From Daphnia carinata (taxonomy: Eukaryota > Arthropoda > Branchiopoda > Diplostraca > Daphniidae): a stretch of 64,000 nucleotides of DNA. The position numbers and the translations under genes are program-made. The notes beneath the pieces were generated by a model. That model was not told where the DNA came from and searched no databases. It saw nothing but the letters and a program-made list of their open reading frames with translations. The stretch is taken from positions 1 to 64,000 of the forward strand of contig NW_026712516.1 of assembly GCF_022539665.2 (NCBI RefSeq), in the 5' to 3' direction. Numbering within the stretch: position 1 is the first letter of the stretch; each line of letters begins with the position of its first letter. This document shows, one piece after another, positions 18,701 through 29,300 of this stretch.

Positions 18701-20807
18701 TGTTTGAATGTAGATATTGAAACTCACTGTATCACACTATATTCGCATTGAATACACGTATATTTGATGCTGCTTGAATGTAGATATTGAAACTCACTGT
18801 ATCACACTATATTCACATTGAATACACGTATATTTGATGCTGTTTGAATGTAGATATTGAAACTCACTGTATCACACTATATTCACATTAAATACACGTA
18901 TATTTGATACTGTTTGAATGTAGATCATAAAACTGATTCTATAACACTATATTCACATTGAATAAACGTATAATTTATACTGTTTGAATGTAGATCATGA
19001 AACTGATTCTATAACACTATATTCACATTGAATACACGTATATTTGATGCTGTTTGAATGTAGATCATGAAACTGATTCTATAACACTATATTCACATTG
19101 AATACACGTATATTTGATGCTGTTTGAATGTAGATATTGAAACTCACTGTATCACACTATATTCACATTAAATACACGTATATTTGATGCTGTTAGAATG
19201 TAGATCATGAAACTGATTCTATAACACTATATTCACATTGAATACACGTATATTTGATGCTGTTTGAATCTAGATATTGAAACTGATTCGATGACACTAT
19301 ATTCACATTGAATACACGTATATTTGATGCTGTTTGAATGTAAATATTGAAACTCACTGTATCACACTATATTCATATTGAATACACGTATATTTGAAAC
19401 TGTTTGAATGTAGATCATGAAACTGATTCTATAACACTATATTCACATTGAATACACCGTATATTTGATGCTGTTTGAATGTAGATATTGTAACTCACTG
19501 TATCACACTATATTCACATTGAATACACGTATATTTGATACTGTTTGAATGTAGATCATAAAACTGATTCTATAACACTATATTCACATTGAATACACGT
19601 ATATTTGATACTGTTTGAATGTAGATCATGAAACTGATTCTATAACACTATAATCACATTGAATACACGTATATGAGATACTGTTTGAATGTAGATCATG
19701 AAACTGATTCTATAACACTATATTCACATTGAATACACGTATATTTGATGCTGTTTGAATGTAGATATTGAAACTCACTGTATCACACTATATTCACATT
19801 GAATACACGTATATTTGATACTGTTTGAATGTAGATCATAAAACTGATTCTATAACGCTATATTCATATTGAATACACGTATATTTGATACTGTTTGAAT
19901 GTAGATCATGAAACTGATTCTATAACACTATATTCACATTGAATACACGTATATTTGATGCTGTTTGAATGTAGATATTGAAACTTACTGTATCACACTA
20001 TATTCACATTAAATACACGTATATTTGATGCTGTTAGAATGTAGATCATGAAACTGATTCTATAACACTATATTCACATTGAATAACCGTATATTTGATG
20101 CTGTTTGAATCTAGATATTGAAACTCACTGTATCACACTATATTCACATTGAATACACGTATATTTGATGCAGTTTGAATGTAGATATGGAAACTCACTG
20201 TATCACACTATATTCATATTGAATACACGTATATTTGATACTGTTTGAATGTAGATCATAAAACTGATTCTATAACACTATATTCATATTGAATACACGT
20301 ATATTTGATGCTGTTTGAATCTAGATATTGAAACTCACTGTATCACACTATATTCATATTGAATACACGTATATTTGATGCTTTTTGAATGTAGATATTG
20401 AAACTCACTGTATCACACTATATTCACATTGAATACACGTATTTTTGATACTGTTTGAATGTAGATCATGAAACTGATTCTATAACACTATATTCATATT
20501 GAATACACGTATATTTGATACTGTTTGAATGTAGATCATGAAACTGATTCTATAACACTATATTCACATTGAATACACGTATATTTGATGCTGTTTGAAT
20601 GTAGATATTGAAACTCACTGTATCACACTATATTCACATTGAATACACGTATATTTGATACTGTTTGAATGTAGATCATAAAACTGATTCTATAACACTA
20701 TATTCACATTGAATACACGTATATTTGATGCTGTATGAATGTAGATCATGAAACTGATTTTCTAACACTATATTCACATTGAATACACGTATATGTGATG
20801 CTGTTTG
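15780..20807. repeat. 70-bp satellite array, block A
   Basis: Tandem 70-bp monomers, about 30% G+C. Two families mix: A type TGAAACTCACTGTATCACAC and B type TGAAACTGATTCTATAACAC, both followed by TATATTCACATTGAATACAC, then GTATATTTGATGCTGTTTGA and ATGTAGATAT (A) or ATGTAGATCA (B). Further diagnostic variants (TACTG for TGCTG, CATTAAATAC, ATTCGCATTG with TGCTGCTTG) recur at multiples of 70, for example at 18181 and 18741 (8 units). The first unit next to the LTR is shortened and diverged, as at many array edges. The block ends where the copia element inserted. No real gene lies in it. Confidence 0.95.
17681..17987. mobile_element. Non-satellite interruption, possible solo LTR
   Basis: About 307 bases unlike the satellite replace roughly 30 bases of one monomer. 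From 17692 to 17987 it begins TGTACCAGG and ends ATCAACA, contains a duplicated CCAGGTACTC, a TATA-like CATAAAAG near 17880 and AATAAAATAA near 17935. Flanking pentamers are GTATG and GTATA. These features would suit a solo LTR, but the left flank is not clean satellite, so a rearrangement filled with other DNA is also possible. Confidence 0.35.
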
Positions 20808-21150
20808 TGTTGAAGTATAATATCAAACTCATGCACTTCCTTGTATTACTGGTTATCCCGACCCGTTTGTTATTGTTAGAGTTGTCACACTCAAGCGCAT
20901 TATTGTATTGCTGTTTATTTCGCCCTCTCCAAGGCTGCCTCTAAACAGCATACCGAGTCCTGGCAAGTCTGTCAAGCTGAAGAGAAACGACTCAGATCTC
21001 TCGCTCTCTTGTTCCAGATCTCAGCAAGGTACATTCCTCTTTCCTGATGTGGTTTAACTTGATATGTTGGTCTTGCAATACATTCTACTCAAGCAGTCAT
21101 CAACTTATCGTGCCCTTGTTAACTTACACTACCAATTAATAATTCCAACA
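20808..21150 (+). mobile_element. Copia 5' LTR
   Basis: Begins TGTTGAAGTATAATATC and ends AATAATTCCAACA. It matches 25964-26304 except for about four substitutions and CTCAAGCAGT versus CTGTCAGT near its end. It would drive and initiate the genomic RNA; no clear TATA box was picked out. Confidence 0.93.
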
Positions 21151-21165
21151 GGTTATGGGCCCAGG
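21151..21165 (+). promoter_or_regulatory. Copia primer binding site, half-tRNA-iMet type
   Basis: GGTTATGGGCCCAGG abuts the 5' LTR. It is complementary to the anticodon region of initiator methionine tRNA, the internal half-tRNA priming known for Drosophila copia, and does not begin with the TGG that pairs with a tRNA 3' end. Confidence 0.8.
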
Positions 21166-21220
21166 TATTACGTGACTATTGATTATATTTAACTATATTT
21201 GTTTTATTGTAGTGTGAAAA

Positions 21221-22284
21221 ATGACGACCACAACTGGCACGACCAAAGATATCATCAAGTTTGACGGTTCAAACTTTCCATCATGGAGATTCGGGATATG
21301 GATCTTTTTGGAAAAGAACAAACTTACGAGAGTTGTTGATGGAAGTGAAACTGAGCCCAAACCGGTAATATCACCTATAAATCATCAGACATATACATAT
21401 TCCAAAACATGGCTGACAAGATGCTTGCTGAGATATGATTTGCTGAATTGCTTTCTTTCCACTGGAAATCTGGTGATGCGGGTACAGCACTAATTGCAAC
21501 CCAGTACTTAACACATTTCCACTTTAAAACCAAGTGATGCGAGTTAAAGCAATTCCTGCAAAATGTGTAAATATTCCACTAAACAGTGATGCAAGCCCTC
21601 GAATACTTATGTAACATAAGTGAATATACCCACTAAATAGTGATGTCTTGCTTTCAAACGACTTACGCAATGTAAGTGAATTCACCACTGAGAGTGATAC
21701 AAGTCTCAATAACCTATGCAACATAAGTTAACACAATCATTGTGTATTATGATGCAACTAAAATCAACCAAAATGATCCGTCATAATATTGACGTTAACA
21801 AGTACCAAACACACCAGCATTACTGACTATTGACTATATTTCTATCTTCTCAAAATTCTAGATCTTGGATGAATCTGGATCGATAGTTAACAACGAGCAC
21901 ATCGAGAATTGGAAGCAGAAAGATGTTGATGCTAGATCAGCCATCTATTCAACAATCAAAAGTGATTTACAAGTCACACTTCATGGATGTCACACTGCTG
22001 TTAAGATGTGGGAGAAAATCCAGACAGAATATGCAGAGACGGCAGCCGAGAACAAACACCTCTTGATGGCCAGATTCTTCGAATATAAATTTCAAGAAGG
22101 TCAATCAGTTATGGGGTTCATATCGACTATTGAACAAATGGCAGCACAACTTCGAGAGTTGGATTCTCCAGTTTCAGATCTACAAATTATGGCCAAGATC
22201 ATTATGTCCTTACCACCAAGTTTTAGACATTTTCACTCTGCCTGGGACAGCGTGCCATCAAACGACAAACCATCATGCTGCTAA
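21221..22284 (+). pseudogene. gag: Copia gag, with intron-like interruption
   Basis: Gag opens at ATG 21221 with TTKDIIKFDGSNFPSWRFGI, the usual copia capsid start. Coding similarity stops at 21364 and resumes at 21862 in the same phase with LDESGS, ENWKQKDVDARSAI, AVKMWEKIQTEYA and the remaining capsid helices. The 497 bases between (21365-21861) begin GTAATA and end TTCTAG. Without splicing, only 90 codons are made before a stop at 21493. Near 22268 one base appears to be missing from an A run, so the gag frame ends at 22284 and the RNA-binding part continues in the next frame. The protein would package the element RNA in virus-like particles. Confidence 0.8.
21365..21861 (+). other. Spliceosomal-intron-like segment inside copia gag
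   Basis: 497 bases with donor CCG|GTAATA, a possible branch region TTACTGACTATTGAC, pyrimidine-rich TATTTCTATCTTCTC and acceptor TTCTAG. Removal keeps phase 0. The interior carries three diverged copies of a ~58-bp unit, each with CCACT...AGTGAT and a hairpin-forming CTTATGTAACATAAG or CTTACGCAATGTAAG. No terminal inverted repeats or target duplication suggest a DNA transposon instead. Confidence 0.6.
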
Positions 22285-23534
22285 CCTCACGTCTCATCAA
22301 GGAAGAGAAAATGACAAAGCTATACAACAAAGACAAGCCTGATCCAGGAGACTCAGCTTACTTCGCGGGGAACTCGGCTCAACCATTCAAACTACAAAAT
22401 CCGTACGAGCGCCAGTATTTCACGCAGCCAAGTGGAAATTTCAGAGGAAGCTACTCGAGCCAACGAGGAAGATTCCGTAATGGTGGAAGAGGACACAACT
22501 ACCGAGGAAGAGGAAATGGGCGTTCCTGGCCCATTTGTGACTACTGCCACTTCCCCGGCCACTTGATCTCAGAGTGCCGCAAGCGAAAGCGAGCAGAAGG
22601 AATGCAGCAAACGTCCCAAGAAAAGCCAAATCATCAACAACAAGACTTTGGCTATTCCTCTTCAATCTCCTTTGCTGCCAGACGATCATTCGATTGGTTT
22701 GCAGATTCCGGCGCAACTCACCATATGACAGATAAGCGCTCAATCTTGTGGAACTTTGAAACAGTGGAACACAATACCTGGTCTGTTTCCGGAATTGGCG
22801 GTGTAAAACTCTACGCTCATGGAAAGGGTGACGTTCACCTAATATCTACTGTGAATGGCCAAATCCTTCGAGGCACTATCAAAGGAGTGCTCTACGTACC
22901 CGAGATCGGAACAAACCTTTTTTCCATTGTCTCGGCAACTGAATCTGGATCCGAAGTACATTTCGTGGATGAAACCGTATCTTTCTCAAGGGGAGGAAGA
23001 ATAGAAATCGAAGGCCAGAGAGTCGGCAACACACTTTACTACCTGAACATCGGAGCACAAGAGGTGCCTCAGTGTGAAGCCTACACAGCAAAAAAAGGCA
23101 CAACACTCACCACCTGGCACCAACGCTTCGCCCACCTAAACTGCAGCAACGTTCAAAAAATGGTATCCACAAACTGCGTTGAGGGACTTGGAACACCAAT
23201 CAATGATGTCGATGCCTCCGTGCCATGCCATGGATGTGCACTTGGAAAAATGCATCGTTTTTCTTTTCAAGCTGGAAGGACAAGAGCAACAGAAGTTGGG
23301 CAACTGGTCCACTGCGACATCTGTGGACCCATGCAAGTGACCACCCCAAGCGGTTCACGTTACTTCGCTGTTTTCAAGGATGATTACAGTCGATGGACCG
23401 TTACAAGAATTCTCAAACTGAAATCACAACTGACTGAAGCTCTACAAGATTTCGTTGCACAAGTAAAAAATGAGACAGGAAAGGAGGTGAAAACCATTCG
23501 CTCGGACAATGGAGGAGAATTTCTTTTCAGGTGA
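22275..23534 (+). pseudogene. pol: Copia nucleocapsid, protease and integrase N-terminal half
   Basis: Residues 60-85 are an Arg/Gly-rich RNA-binding segment. The zinc knuckle CDYCHFPGHLISEC is at residues 88-101 (C-x2-C-x4-H-x4-C). The protease active site is FADSGATHHM, with Asp-Ser-Gly at 144-146. The GAG-pre-integrase zinc domain follows (WHQRFAHL then CHGCALGKMHR). The integrase core starts with Asp in VHCDICGPM and the second Asp in RSDNGGEF. The frame then closes at 23534, where a T-rich tract TTTCTTTT around 23525 probably carries one extra base. The start at 22275 is only where this frame becomes visible; the true start is upstream gag. Confidence 0.88.
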
Positions 23535-25956
23535 ACTTGTACGTTGGTTAAGGAAGCTGGGCATTTGCCATGAAACAAGCACTCCCTACACGCCTCAGCA
23601 AAACGGTGTAGCTGAGAGAGCAAACCGGACTCTCATGGAGGCTGCTAGAAGTCAAATGTATGCCAAGAAAATACCTATTGAACTGTGGGGGGAATCGCTA
23701 GCCTGTGCGACTTACGTTCTAAATCGATCCATATCAAGTTCTTCTGACAAAACACCTTTTGAACTCTGGTTTAAAAGAAAACCCATTGTCTCCCATCTCA
23801 GAATCTTTGGAGCCCTGGCTTACGTACACGTCCCGGACTCTACAAGGAGGAAACTCGACGCCAAAGCTCAAGAGTGCATCATGGTGGGATACAGCGAAAC
23901 CTCGAAGTCATACCGAACCTGGAACCCAACTACACGCAGAATCATCACCAGTCGTGATGTGGTGTTCGATGAAGGGAAGTACATCACTACCAAAGAATCA
24001 TCTGATTACCAGATCACTTTTCCATCCGAAGAGCAGGTTGAAATGAGAGAAGAAAATGAGATGAAACACATCTTTCATTGTGGGGATGAAAAGGCGGCGC
24101 CAATTAGCAAACCAGGTGAAAACATTGAATCAGCACCAGATCCTGATCCGGAAGGAACAACAACTAACAAGGAGGTGGACGATGAAGATGCATGGCAAAA
24201 CCAATCGGTACTAGACAACGGTGAAGAACGTCAAGACGCGGAAAGGCATGGAATGCAGTACCTGGAACATCAACCTGACGCCCCAATCACTACACTCAGA
24301 CGGTCCACTCGCACCCGAGTACTGACAGAAAAATACAAACAATACATGGGACTGGCTTCAATGGCGTCCGAAGGTACGGAGCCTCAAACCCTGGAAGAAG
24401 CCATGTCGTCCAAGGACGGGGAACTATGGAAAGCTGCCATCCAAGAAGAATTTGATTCATTAATGAAGAATGGGACATGGATTCTCACGACTCTTCCAGA
24501 AAACCGAACAACAATTAAGAACAGGTGGTTATTCAAAGTGAAGGCAGGACACAACAACACTCCGGAACGCTTCAAGGCAAGACTTGTAGCCAAGGGCTAC
24601 ACACAGAGGCAAGGGTTTGATTATGAGGAAACCTACGCCCCAGTAGTCAAACACGACACCCTGAGGATCACCTTAGGGCTAGTTGCCTCACTTGATCTCG
24701 AAATGATACAACTTGACGTCAAAACAGCGTTTCTATATGGCCACCTTGAAGAAGAAATTTACATGGATCAGCCGGAAGGGTTCGTCACAGCTGGAATGGA
24801 GTCTCAAGTATGCAAACTGGTAAAGTCTCTATACGGCCTAAAACAGGCACCAAGATGCTGGAATATAAAATTTAATGAATTCCTTTTGAAGTTTGGTCTC
24901 ACGCGTTCCACTGCTGACCAGTGCATTTACTTCCGTCGTCAAGGGGAGGAATTTACAGTTGTAATTATATTTGTTGACGACGGATTAGTCTGCAGTAACA
25001 AGAAGGAAACTCTTCACAGCATCCTGGAACACCTGAGAGCACAGTTTGAAATGCGAACTATGCCAGCTGATCGATTTCTCGGACTAAATATCCTGAGAAA
25101 CCGCGAACAACGACTCCTTTCCGTCACACAAAATCACTTTACAGAAACCGTTCTTCGGAAGTTTAACATGTCCGATTGCAATCCAAGGTCAACTCCAGCA
25201 GATCCAGGTACAAAACTCAGCTCAGAAATGGGACCGAAAAGTGACGAAGAAAAGAGAGCGATGTCATCAGTGCCGTACCAGGAAGCAGTGGGATCGCTAA
25301 TGTATATCATGACAATGACTCGACCTGACATTGCATACGCAGTGGGTCAAGTTGCTCAACACTGCCAAAATCCTGGTCCTGCTCATTGGAATGCCATCAA
25401 ACGAATCCTGTCATACTTAGCTGGAACTCTTCACTATGGTATATGCTTTACCCCTAAAGAGTCAAGTTCAATTACAGGATACGCAGATGCTGACTATGCC
25501 GGAGACCTTGAAAAAAGACGATCAACCACCGGATTTGTTTTCCTACTCCATGGAGGTCCCGTAGCTTGGGCAAGCAAGCGCCAATCGTGCACAGCCTTAT
25601 CAACAACAGAGGCCGAGTACATGGCAGCTTGTGAGGCGTCGAAAGAAGCAAACTGGTTGTCTCGGCTGCTACACGAAATCACAGGACAGGAGGTCAACCC
25701 CATCAAACTTCTCAGCGACAATCAGAGCGCCATACGGCTTGTATACAACCCGGAATATCATCAGCGCACCAAGCATATTGATGTCAAATTCCACTTTGTG
25801 CGTGAGCAACAAAGTAAGGGAATTGTTGACATCAAGTATGTAAGCGGAGAAAAACAAATAGCCGACATCTTCACAAAACCACTTCCAGCCCCTCGATTTC
25901 AACAACTGCGGAATGGACTCGGAATAATGAAGTCTCTGTCAGGGCATTCCGTTTGA
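23509..25956 (+). CDS. pol: Copia integrase C-terminal half, reverse transcriptase and RNase H
   Basis: An uninterrupted 815-codon frame. It begins with the third integrase residue Glu36 in QNGVAERANRTL, then an acidic linker. The RT has WLFKVKAG, LDVKTAFLYGHLEEEIYM, YGLKQAPRCW and the polymerase box FVDDG (about 487-491). RNase H has ADADYAGDLEKRRSTTGF (about 659), STTEAEYMAA (about 697) and DNQSAIRL with KHIDVKFHFVRE at the end. All catalytic residues I can identify are present. The TGA at 25954-25956 sits just before the polypurine tract. With the frame slip in integrase this copy would not make the whole polyprotein, but the polymerase part looks intact. Confidence 0.92.
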   Translation: MEENFFSGELVRWLRKLGICHETSTPYTPQQNGVAERANRTLMEAARSQMYAKKIPIELWGESLACATYVLNRSISSSSDKTPFELWFKRKPIVSHLRIFGALAYVHVPDSTRRKLDAKAQECIMVGYSETSKSYRTWNPTTRRIITSRDVVFDEGKYITTKESSDYQITFPSEEQVEMREENEMKHIFHCGDEKAAPISKPGENIESAPDPDPEGTTTNKEVDDEDAWQNQSVLDNGEERQDAERHGMQYLEHQPDAPITTLRRSTRTRVLTEKYKQYMGLASMASEGTEPQTLEEAMSSKDGELWKAAIQEEFDSLMKNGTWILTTLPENRTTIKNRWLFKVKAGHNNTPERFKARLVAKGYTQRQGFDYEETYAPVVKHDTLRITLGLVASLDLEMIQLDVKTAFLYGHLEEEIYMDQPEGFVTAGMESQVCKLVKSLYGLKQAPRCWNIKFNEFLLKFGLTRSTADQCIYFRRQGEEFTVVIIFVDDGLVCSNKKETLHSILEHLRAQFEMRTMPADRFLGLNILRNREQRLLSVTQNHFTETVLRKFNMSDCNPRSTPADPGTKLSSEMGPKSDEEKRAMSSVPYQEAVGSLMYIMTMTRPDIAYAVGQVAQHCQNPGPAHWNAIKRILSYLAGTLHYGICFTPKESSSITGYADADYAGDLEKRRSTTGFVFLLHGGPVAWASKRQSCTALSTTEAEYMAACEASKEANWLSRLLHEITGQEVNPIKLLSDNQSAIRLVYNPEYHQRTKHIDVKFHFVREQQSKGIVDIKYVSGEKQIADIFTKPLPAPRFQQLRNGLGIMKSLSGHSV

Positions 25957-26304
25957 GGGGAGGTGTTAAAGTATAATATCAAACTCATGCACTTCCTTGT
26001 ATTACTGGTTATCCCGACCCTTTTGTTATTGTTAGAGTTGTCACACTCAAGCGCATTATTGTATTGCTGTTTATTCCGCCCTCTCCAAGGCTGCCTCTAA
26101 ACAGCATACCGAGTCCTGGCAAGTCTGTCAAGCTGAAGAGAAACGACTCAGATCTCTCGCTCTCTTGTTCCAGATCTCAGCAAGGTACATTACTCTTTCC
26201 TGATGTGGTTTAACTTGATATGTTGGTCTTGCAATACATTCTACTGTCAGTCATCAACTTATCGTGCCCTTGTTAACTTACACTACCAATTAATAATTCC
26301 AACA
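25955..26304 (+). mobile_element. Copia polypurine tract and 3' LTR
   Basis: The purine run GAGGGGAGG (25955-25963) overlaps the pol stop and abuts the 3' LTR at 25964, which begins TGTTAAAGTATAATATC and ends TAATTCCAACA. The LTR is 341 bp and nearly identical to the 5' copy. Confidence 0.92.
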
Positions 26305-29300
26305 GTATGAATGTAGATATTGAAACTAACTGTATCACACTATATTCATATTGAATACACGTATATTTGATACTGTTTGAATGTAGATCATAAAACTGAT
26401 TCTATAACACTATATTCATATTGAATACACGTATATTTGATACTGTTTGAATATAGATCATGAAACTGATTCTATAACACTATATTCACATTGAATACAC
26501 GTATATTTGATGCTGTTTGAATGTAGATATTGAAACTCACTGTATCACACTATATTCGCATTGAATACACGTATATTTGATGCTGCTTGAATGTAGATAT
26601 TGAAACTCACTGTATCACACTATATTCACATTGAATACACGTATATTTGATGCTGTTTGAATGTAGATATTGAAACTCACTGTATCACACTATATTCACA
26701 TTAAATACACGTATATTTGATGCTGTTTGAATGTAGATCATGAAACTGATTCTATAATACTATATTCACATTGAATACACGTATATTTGATACTGTTTGA
26801 ATGTAGATCATGAAACTGATTCTATAACACTATATTCACATTAAATAAACGTATATTTGATACTGTTTGAATGTAGATCATGAAACTGATTCTATAACAC
26901 TATATTCACATTGAATACTCGTATATTTGATGCTGTTTGAATGTAGATCATGAAACTGATTCTATAACACTATATTCACATTGAATACACGTATATTTGA
27001 TGCGGTTTGAATGTAGATCATGAAACTGATTCTATAACACTATATTCACATTGAATAACCGTATATTTGATGCTGTTTGAATCTAGATATTGAAACTGAT
27101 TCTATAACACTATATTCACATTGAATACACGTATATTTGATGCTGTTTGAATGTAGATATGGAAACTCACTGTATCACACTATATTCATATTGAATACAC
27201 GTATATTTGATACTGTTTGAATGTAGATCATAAAACTGATTCTATAACACTATATTCATATTGAATACACGTATATTTGATGCTGTTTGAATCTAGATAT
27301 TGAAACTCACTGTATCACACTATATTCATATTGAATACACGTATATTTGATGCTATTTGAATGTAGATATTGAAATTCACTGTATCACACTATATTCACA
27401 TTGAATACACGTATATTTGATGGTGTTTGAATGTAGATCATAAAACTGATTCTATAACGCTATATTCATATTGAATACACGTATATTTGATACTGTTTGA
27501 ATGTAGATCATGAAACTGATTCTATAACACTATATTCACATTGAATACACGTATATTTGATGCTGTTTGAATGTAGATATTGAAACTCACTGTATCACAC
27601 TATATTCACATTGAATACACGTATATTTGATGCTGTTTGAATGTAGATCATGAAACTGATTCTATAACACTATATTCACATTGAATACACGTATATTTGA
27701 TGCTGTTTGAATGTAGATATTGAAACTCACTGTATCACACTATATTCGCATTGAATACACGTATGTTTGATGCTGCTTGAATGTAGATATTGAAACTCAC
27801 TGTATCACACTATATTCACATTGAATACACGTATATTTGATGCTGTTTGAATGTAGATATTGAAACTCACTGTATCACACTATATTCACATTAAATACAC
27901 GTATATTTGATACTGTTTGAATGTAGATCATAAAACTGATTCTATAACACTATATTCATATTGAATACTCGTATATTTGATACTGTTTGAAAGTAGATCA
28001 TAAAACTGATTCTATAACACTATATTCACATTGAATACACGTATATTTGATGCTGTTTGAATGTAGATCATGAAAGTGATTCTATAACACTATATTCACA
28101 TTGAATACACGTATATTTGATGCTGTTTGAATTTAGATATTGAAACTCACTGTATCACACTATATTCACATTGAATACACGTATATTTGATACTGTTTGA
28201 ATGTAGATCATGAAACTGATTCTATAACACTATATTCAAATTGAATACACGTAGATTTGATGCTGTTTGAATGTAGATCATGAAACTGATTCTATAACAC
28301 TATATTCACATTGAATACACGTATATTTGAGACTGTTTGAATGTAGATATTGAATCTCACTGTATCACACTATATTCACATTGAATACACGTATATTTGA
28401 GACTGTTTGAATGTAGATATTGAAACTGATTCTATAATACTATATTCACATTGAATACACTTATATTTGATGCTGTTTGAATGTAGATATTGAAACTCAC
28501 TGGATCACACTATATGTACATTGAATACACGTATATTTGATGCTCTTTGAATTTAGATATTGAAACTCACTGTATCACGCTATATTCACATTGAATACAC
28601 GTATATTTGATACTGTTTGAATTTAGATCATGAAACTAATTCTATAACACTATATTCACATTGAATACACGTATATTTGATACTGTTTGAATGTAGATCA
28701 TGAAACTGATTCTATAACACTATATTCACATTGAATACACGTATATTTGATACTGTTTGAATGTAGATCATGAAACTGATTCTATAACACTATATTCACA
28801 TTGAATACACGTATATTTAATGCTGTTTGAATGTAGATATTGAAACTCAATGTATCACACTATATTTACATTGAATACACGTATATTTGATGCTGTTTGA
28901 ATGTAGATATTGAATCTCACTGTATCACACTATATTCACATTGAATACACGTATATTTGATACTGTTTGAAGGTAGATCATGAAAGTGATTCTATAACAC
29001 TATATTCACATTGAATACACGTATATTTGATGCTGTTTGAATGTAGATATTGAAACTCACTGTACCACACTATATTCACATTGAATACACGTATATTTGA
29101 TACTGTTTGAAGGTAGATCATGAAAGTGATTCTATAACACTATATTCACATTGAATACACGTATATTTGATACTGTTTGAATGTAGATCATGAAACTGAT
29201 TATATAACACTATATTCACATTGAATACACGTATATTTAATGCTGTTTGAATGTAGATATTGAAACTCACTGTACCACACTATATTCACATTGAATACAC

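Larger units (their letters stand above)
20808..26304 (+). mobile_element. Ty1/copia retrotransposon, full length
   Basis: A 5497-bp element with 343- and 341-bp LTRs is inserted in a satellite monomer. Flanking pentamers are GTTTG (20803-20807) and GTATG (26305-26309), four of five matching. The domain order is gag, protease, integrase, RT, RNase H, which defines Ty1/copia. The LTRs differ by about four substitutions and one 2-bp length change, so insertion is recent. Two single-base frame slips (about 22268 and 23525) and an intron-like interruption in gag split the coding region. Confidence 0.95.
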
